From Marisa cornuarietis (Eukaryota > Mollusca > Gastropoda > Architaenioglossa > Ampullariidae): a DNA stretch of 64,000 bases. A program made the translations under genes and the position numbers. The stretch spans positions 4,833,001 to 4,897,000 of the forward strand of contig SMMW01000001.1 in NCBI GenBank assembly GCA_004794655.1. Direction: 5' to 3'. Under the pieces are notes generated by a model. The model did no database searches. It was not told the DNA's origin and was given only the letters and a program-made list of their open reading frames with translations. The number at the start of each line of letters is the position of its first letter. The first letter of the stretch is position 1. Below, one piece after another: positions 58,390 to 64,000 of this stretch.

Positions 58390-58500
58390 TGGCGACAGAT
58401 ATCTCTACTCATATTTATTGTAATCATTTTTTCACCAGCAAGGGAAATCCCGTATCGAGCTGATAATTAGAGAAACTCTGTACAACCGCAGGCGCTAAAC
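58390..58500 (+). promoter_or_regulatory. Shared upstream block of receptor copy 5
   Basis: GGCGACAGATATCTCTACTC, then TTGTAATCATTTTTTCACCA, then CGTATCGAGCTGATAATTAG (58451-58470). The first two parts align with the orphan copy at 18.85 kb, and the last with all copies. After the block AGAAACTCTG and GGCGCT match copy 4. It lies 408 nt upstream of the TATA-like box. Confidence 0.7.
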
Positions 58501-58708
58501 ATTTTTCTTGTCATTAAAATGAAGACTTTGCTTGCGGGGACCTTACAGTTAGTGATTATAGCACATTTTGTCCAAATATACTTGAAGAAGAACACCACAA
58601 GGAATAAATACGTCTATTATTTTTGAAGATTTAATGATGTTTAATGAGAATGTGTTTCTACAGCGAACGTCATTGGATGGAAAAAATTTCGTAAATTGAT
58701 GCACCTTC

Positions 58709-58804
58709 ACACACATACCTATCAAAAGAAACACAGAAATACATGCAAGCACGCACGCACATATAAATACATACATGCTAGAATTATAGTTTTTGTCGAT
58801 AAAC
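58709..58804 (+). promoter_or_regulatory. CA-rich tract and TTTTGTCGATAAAC motif upstream of receptor copy 5
   Basis: CACACACATACCTATC and further CA-rich text to about 58763, then TTTTGTCGATAAAC at 58791-58804, which is the clearest version of the motif and nearly matches TTTTTCGATAAAC of copy 1. Confidence 0.55.
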
Positions 58805-58854
58805 CAATGATTTAGTTTTCTTCTTTTTTTATTTTTTTCATATTTTTAAGGCTT

Positions 58855-58908
58855 TGCGTGTACAAAAGGCGTGGTTTGGTTTCGATTTTAGAATTCGACA
58901 CGAGACTG
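58855..58908 (+). promoter_or_regulatory. Core promoter of receptor copy 5: TATA-like box plus GAGACTG
   Basis: At the TATA position the sequence is TACAAAAG (58861-58868), one base off TATAAAAG. GAATTCGACACGAGACTG lies at 58891-58908, with the C before GAGACTG 40 nt from the first T, exactly as in copies 1 and 4. The start codon is 184 nt downstream. Confidence 0.65.
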
Positions 58909-59044
58909 TCTTTAAGTAAGTCAGAGAGATATAAATGTGGCTGTTACAACTGCATTTTGTCCCTTATCACACGCGATAATTGCGAGCTAGAAGTAATAAG
59001 CCCTTTACACGAAGAAAGACGACAGCAGACCTGCAACAGGGGAT

Positions 59045-60169
59045 ATGTCCCAGTCAAACATGGCGAAAGGCGTCACAGACATTGTCATCAACATCACTGC
59101 AAGTGACCTCGCATCACACTGTTGTTCTTCTGTAGAGTATACTGCTTTGGAAAGGTTTTTTCTCTCTGATCCGCATGTCGCGATGTGGAAGTTCTTCCCA
59201 CCTGTCATCATCTTGCTGGGAACCTTCGGCAACGTGATGACCATCGTGATCATGAGGCGAATGAGCGAGGGTCAGTCGTCAAACTCTATGTCCTTGTACT
59301 TCACAGCGCTGGCGGTCTTCGACCTGGTGATCCTGTATGCAGGGCTTCTTAGGGACTGGCTGCGTTATTACTTTGACATTTATCCTGAATCACTTCATAT
59401 TTTCCTGTGCAAACTACTTCCGTTTTTAGTGTATTCAAGCTGCATGATCTCAGCCTGGCTTATCGTTTCCATGACGATGCAAAGAGTAATGTCGGTTGTG
59501 TGGTCCCATTACAAAAGCCTTTCATGCACAAAGAGAAAGGTTGGATTAGTTATAGTTACTGTGGTAGTCGTACCGACTGCATTAAATGCACATAGACTCA
59601 TTTCAAATGAAGTGGTGACTAGATACTATGGTAAAGACTGTTACTGTAAAAACAAAGGGGTAGACTATTACGATCGTTTTATTTATCCCTGGCTTGATCT
59701 AGCATTGTCCTCGATTCTTCCTTTCTGTATCTTAATCGTTGGCAACAGTGTACTGGTGTGGAATGTGATTCAGTCTGTACAGGTGGCCCGTGTGATGACC
59801 GCCGGTGGTTGTGATCAGGTCAACAGTCGCAAGAAAAAGGCCTCGTCACTCACCGTCACTCTCATCGCAGTGTCGCTGGTGTTCCTCCTTACCTCGTTGC
59901 CCGTGTGCATTTACCTGATCGTCGCTTCTTACGTCAATACCAACAACAGGATCTCCTTCGCTATACTCTTGTTCGTTTCAACCGTGTTTAACTTGTTTTG
60001 GTATGGTAACAGTGCAATCAATTTTTACCTGTACTGTTTGACCGGCTCCAGATTCAGAAATGAGCTCAAATCCGTGTTTTGCGGACGACCTCCAAAACTG
60101 AAACTGTCGACGGCCACCTTTTTGACTAACGACAAATACGAAAAAAGTAAACCTGAACGAGATTTTTGA
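59045..60169 (+). CDS. Class A GPCR, cluster copy 5
   Basis: Intronless receptor of 374 residues from an ATG at 59045. A second ATG at 59060 (Met6) starts MAKGVTD, matching the paralogues. There is a glycosylation site NIT in the N-terminus. Landmarks are GTFGN, LAVFD in TM2 (D2.50 kept, F in place of S), the cysteine of FLCKL, MTMQRVMSVVWSHY (QRV for DRY, with the usual proline replaced by serine), TSLP in TM6 and NFYLY in TM7. Loop 3 has NSRKKKASS where the others have NSRQKKASS. The tail ends PERDF, keeping the terminal DF but not the serine of SDF. Distance to copy 4 is about 10.8 kb. Confidence 0.92.
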   Translation: MSQSNMAKGVTDIVINITASDLASHCCSSVEYTALERFFLSDPHVAMWKFFPPVIILLGTFGNVMTIVIMRRMSEGQSSNSMSLYFTALAVFDLVILYAGLLRDWLRYYFDIYPESLHIFLCKLLPFLVYSSCMISAWLIVSMTMQRVMSVVWSHYKSLSCTKRKVGLVIVTVVVVPTALNAHRLISNEVVTRYYGKDCYCKNKGVDYYDRFIYPWLDLALSSILPFCILIVGNSVLVWNVIQSVQVARVMTAGGCDQVNSRKKKASSLTVTLIAVSLVFLLTSLPVCIYLIVASYVNTNNRISFAILLFVSTVFNLFWYGNSAINFYLYCLTGSRFRNELKSVFCGRPPKLKLSTATFLTNDKYEKSKPERDF

Positions 60170-61460
60170 ATATTTCTCTCATGTTTAGTCGTGCAAGTGC
60201 ATTTATAGTTATTTCAGTTATAGCATAGAGCGGAGTAGTAGAACGAACTTTTACTATATGCGCCTTTTTTCTTTTTGTATTTATCTTCAATCTGTTACCA
60301 TCTTTTTGTTTAACACACTTTCATACACCTAGAGGTCGAGGTACTTCTCCAAGATCTGGGTGAATTATTAGAAGTACATTACTCTACCTGGGTATCGACC
60401 GTGTGGTGTGCGTCTCCTCCACCCTTCAACTGCTCAGGTATCTTTTTCTCGGTTTGTTAACTGACATATTGTTTGTACGGAGGGCGTTCGTCTTGTAGGT
60501 TTGTTTGTTGTTAATTAACTGGTATCGTTTTTTGTTTACTTTCTCTTGTTTGTGGTACAGATCTTTCTTTGGTGCGTTCCTGGATCATCTATTACCTCTT
60601 TCCGCTATCCTAATATTCCCTGAAAGTCTATGAGCTTAGATATTTCAATATAAAAATATAGAAGAGATATAAAAATGTGCTTTAAATTCATTCCTATTCT
60701 TGTCTTCCAGTCGTGATAAACATTTCCGTCACGAGAACAATTATTAACTTGTTTCTACACTTGTTTCTACATTTCCTAAAACAAACAAACAAACAAGAAA
60801 ATGCACGTGCATTTAACCGCACGCATATGCATGTTATATTCGTGCCAAAAAATCGTTTATTTTGAAGTTGGGAGTGAAGATGAAAAAAGCCTACAGGCGT
60901 GGTTGTGTGAACACTAATGTATATCTGATGGATTCGGTGGCGGTGGCACCTGGACAAGACAAGAGATGGTGTTTGTTCTTCCGTAATCCACACTCTCTGT
61001 TTACTATTATCAACAGTAAATATAACTGATATTTATCTAAATTATCTTCTTGCACTTTAGCGACCTTTAAAATCCAGTCTGCAGTTCGTAGTTGTACGTC
61101 TGTACCTACCTATAAAAGGATGGGAAAACTACATGAACGCCTTCCGTATTCATCTATTCTTCTCCTAATAAATTGTAATGCTGTCCCTTCTGTTTATACG
61201 GATTATTTCACAAAGCGGTTTCCCTTCTACTAAAAAAAGTATTGTCTGATACAATGAGACAGTAACCAGCTTGCTATTCTCGTACTAGCAGTTTTTATAT
61301 AATATAAAAGTGCGACGATTGTTCACATGTGATACTAATACTCACAAGGTCGGATGATGTATCATTGCTACTGAGCAGAGTGTACGTAAACATTACTTCT
61401 GACTTTTTATAAATTAGATACGAGGGGTGTAGTTTGCATAAATAATTTTTCTAGAGAGAC
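60170..61460. other. 3' flank of receptor copy 5 and non-coding DNA
   Basis: The first 430 bp align with the 3' flank of copy 4. The rest shows no gene. The ORF at 60694-60993 on the minus strand has no recognisable features. Confidence 0.45.
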
Positions 61461-62062
61461 ATGAGTCATTTTTCCAATGTTTTCAACTTGCCACATCCAT
61501 GTCACAAAATAGAGGATACTTATGCTATCAGTGATGAGGAAAGGTCTCATCTAAGCAGTCCAATTACAACTGAAGAGATCCATAGAGCAGTTACATCATT
61601 TAAAGATTGCAAAGCTCCTGGGCCTGACATACTGATAGGAGAATATTTGAAACACTCGTTACATAAAATTACACCCTTTTATTGTCCTGTTTCAATCTCC
61701 TCTTTGATAGTAATAATTTCCCTTCTTCGTGGACAGAGGCGGTTGTTCAGCCCTTACATAAAAGGGGGATAGAAATAATCCAGATAAGTACAGAAGAATA
61801 TCCCCTTTAAACATATGCAGTAAGACATATAATTATATTTTGATTCAAAGAAATACTACGTGGAATGAACACAAATATATTTTTGGTGAGGAGCAAGCTG
61901 GTATTGTAGTAGAGATTATAATACAATAAATCCTATCTCTCACTTGTCGTTATTATACAAATGCAACTTCGGCATCACAAAAGTTATATGTAGCATTTAT
62001 CGACTTTAATAAAGCATTTGACTCTGTTTCAAGAGATAAACTGTGGAATGTGCTTAAAAACA
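61461..62062 (+). mobile_element. Decayed LINE reverse transcriptase fragment
   Basis: Plus-strand pieces are SSPITTEEIHRAVTSFKDCK and APGPDILIGEYLKHS (RT N-terminal region), PLHKKGDRNNPDKYRRISPL in a shifted frame near 61755, and FIDFNKAFDSVSRDKLWNVL near 61997-62056 (RT A motif). There are multiple frameshifts, and the sequence ends before the active-site box. Confidence 0.75.
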
Positions 62063-62836
62063 AGGTATTTAAGGCAAGCTATTCACCGCAGACATCGTAT
62101 AACGTAATAGAAGCTTAATAAAGAGTTATTCGCAGTTTCTTTTATCCATTTTATTTATCAGCAACTCTAGAATATTAAGCGACATTATTGCCTTTTTGTT
62201 TATTAAGCACAACAGGCATGAAATAGTTAATAATTTGCATATGTTTGTGATTACTTTGTTAACAACAGAATATACTTCGGCACTTTTGATGAACGTTTTA
62301 ATTTTAATTAAGCTATGGTGTACCATTGTGTTTTTGGAAGCAATAATCGGCTTCTCCCTACCTCCTCCCCAATATCGGTTATGAGCGCGAGCCTAACGAA
62401 CTAAAGAAATTGTCGTATATAATAGATATAACAGGTAGGAGCGACCTAGTCAGCGGGAGGTGTGTCGGGAGGTGTGCCAGGAGGATGCTGCCGGCATTCA
62501 AGTTCCTGCAGTAACAAGAGACGCGCAGGAGGAGGAGGAGGAGGGGCGTATCTCATGACAACAACAGAGGAACTGGGTGGCGGAGCTCTAGGAGTAAGAC
62601 AGTTGAAGTGAGTAGGCATTGTCGGAGGAGTATCGTCCTACGCGTCGAGCGAGCTGAAGTGTTAGAGAGAAGATTTGTGTTGATAAACTGGAATGTTGGA
62701 AGACTTCTGTTTATCAGCTGGAGTGTTGGAAAGAAGATATGTTTTGATAAGCAAGATTGTTAGAAAGACGATTTCTGTTGATAAAGTGGAGTTTGGAGAG
62801 AAGATTTCTGATAATAGTCTAAGAGTGATGGTGAGC
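62063..62836. other. Non-coding stretch with purine-rich minisatellite-like text
   Basis: No gene recognised. At 62680-62815 an imperfect repeat of about 38 nt (GAGTGTTGGAAAGAAGATTT-like, three to four copies) is visible. Confidence 0.45.
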
Positions 62837-62837
62837 T

Positions 62838-63085
62838 ACGAGGGTGCCCAGTGGTGTAGTAGTTGAAACAATCGCTTTTCGAGAGAGGCCCTGGTGTGGG
62901 GCTACTCTGCAGTGTTGGACGTCGGAGTTTTCCCCGGCCCCTTCAGTTTTCTACCCTCTCCCTCTTTTCTCATAGTGGGAAATCACCTTTGAGTGAAAGT
63001 ACTTCCCTGCTAAACCAACCAATGAATGAGGATTTACTGTTTCGTCTCACCGGTAATGTTGACCAGCGATAAATAAATAAATATT
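62838..63085 (+). repeat. Probable SINE with an AAATA tail
   Basis: It begins GGTGCCCAGTGGTGTAGTAG, with A-box-like text (GTAGTAGTTGAAACAATCGC), and runs about 245 bp to GATAAATAAATAAATA. A tRNA-like head and a short A-rich tandem tail are typical of SINEs, but the B box is poor and no second copy is in the window. Confidence 0.45.
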
Positions 63086-64000
63086 CCTGGAACCATTAGC
63101 AGTTGTGTATTTTTCAGGGAAAGTCAGACATTATAGTCCACTACTTCGTCTTCTGGTACAGAAGGAAGTAAATATGTATAAACATTTAAAACGAGCTAGT
63201 CAACTATTTAAGAAAAAATCTAGTCACAGAAAATTAGCTGCTTAAAAGTTTCGAAATCAAGAGATGCTCAAATATAATTAGATGTATCATCTTCATACAG
63301 CTACAAAAACAAAGACCTTTAGTGCTCTTGTGTCCTTCACCATCTGTCAGTAGCTGTGTGGCAATGAAGATCTTGTTTCGAATGTCGCTTATTCCTTCAC
63401 AGGTAAAAACAGCCTTGGTGTCTACATCCTTTTTTGTCAAAAAAAAGTCTTGAAATACTTTCAGTGTCTTTAACAAGTTTCAAAACCTTAATAAGAAACA
63501 ATCAACTATCGTTAACAAATTTTACTTAAGTCTCATTAATAAGCACATTTATGGTACATTTTTGGAATTCGTCACATTAATATTTTAGGAAAATCTTCTG
63601 ACCATTGATTGGTAAATATAATTATTTTCAGCCTTTGAATGCCACATTATTTATCTAATATTGTATGCAAGACCTCACAGACAAAATGTTTTTTCTCTTA
63701 GTCACTTTATCAACAGCTTCCCGCATATTCTTTACAACTAATTTTAATGAGAACAACGAAGATTCTTCAGTTTGCTCTTAAAAATGTTAAAATACTAGAC
63801 TAGAAAGCGACATATTGTAAGAAGAGAATGCTGAAATAAATAGCAAACTTAATAATTATCAGTGCCTATTTACAGTAAGTTCATTAATGAAAGTGGCATC
63901 CTAAAAGTTTATGATGTGTTCTTTTTTATCCACTATTTAGCCAATTTACTCTTACTCAGATTTTTTTTTAAAGGCAACCTATGTAAGTGAACATAAATGT
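63086..64000. other. Non-coding end of the window
   Basis: AT-rich DNA. A minus-strand ORF (63234-63476, 80 codons) begins without any family feature and may be an exon of a gene continuing outside the window, but nothing supports this beyond its length. Confidence 0.35.

Overview
This is animal nuclear DNA: AT-rich, intron-bearing, full of microsatellites, and carrying several kinds of non-LTR retrotransposon (Nimb/I-like, Jockey-like, L2/CR1-like), a Tigger/pogo-like DNA transposon, a probable hAT-type non-autonomous element, tRNA-derived SINE-like repeats and a small LTR element. The single-exon rhodopsin-class GPCRs recall the expanded orphan/chemoreceptor-type GPCRs of molluscs. A gastropod mollusc is my best guess, but that is an inference from gene style and not a proof.

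The backbone of the window is a tandem cluster of closely related, intronless seven-transmembrane receptors. Five look intact: two on the minus strand (7406-8560 and 26143-27312) and three on the plus strand (35439-36515, 48277-49434, 59045-60169). A minus-strand pseudogene fragment (33738-34022) lies between the two sets. All five intact receptors share unusual versions of the class A activation motifs: DRY is QRV, the CWxP tryptophan is gone, and NPxxY is N(T)FxLY. The segment from intracellular loop 3 into TM6 is almost identical between copies even at silent positions.

All five intact receptors also share a promoter layout. An upstream block contains a motif like ATCGAGCTGTTAATTA. It is followed by a CA-rich tract on the sense strand, a TTTTGTCGATAA-like motif and a TATAAAAG box. 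In three genes a GAGACTG motif lies exactly 40 nt downstream of the TATA box, and in the other two a divergent version lies at 41 and 48 nt. A further copy of the upstream block, at about 18.84-18.96 kb, has no receptor behind it. This shared regulatory architecture is the most interesting signal I found.

Region by region: 1-7.4 kb is mostly non-coding with a broken LINE (1765-3464) flanked by a near-perfect target-site duplication. Receptor 1 and its promoter occupy 7.4-9.3 kb, with a SINE-like repeat just upstream. At 10.8-15.7 kb there is a 42-bp minisatellite, a small two-exon coiled-coil candidate gene, a hAT-like element and a well-supported THAP-domain gene whose domain is split by an intron. 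A complete 3.1-kb gag-only LTR element with 64-bp LTRs and a 5-bp target duplication sits at 19.55-22.64 kb. Receptor 2 is at 26.1-27.8 kb. The pseudogene and receptor 3 are at 33.7-36.7 kb, followed by a decayed Tigger/pogo-like transposon (36.74-38.47 kb) and a nearly full-length but frameshifted Jockey-like LINE (39.7-43.8 kb). Another decayed LINE (46.2-47.3 kb), receptor 4, a 5'-inverted L2-like LINE (50.4-51.2 kb), two degenerate THAP pieces (56-57.2 kb), receptor 5 and a last LINE fragment with a SINE complete the window.

Functionally, the receptors would act at the plasma membrane and signal through G proteins. Their ligand is unknown. Their C-tails end in SDF in two copies, which fits a class I PDZ-binding motif. 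The remaining recognisable coding potential is mostly mobile-element debris that has rearranged the spacing between receptor copies.
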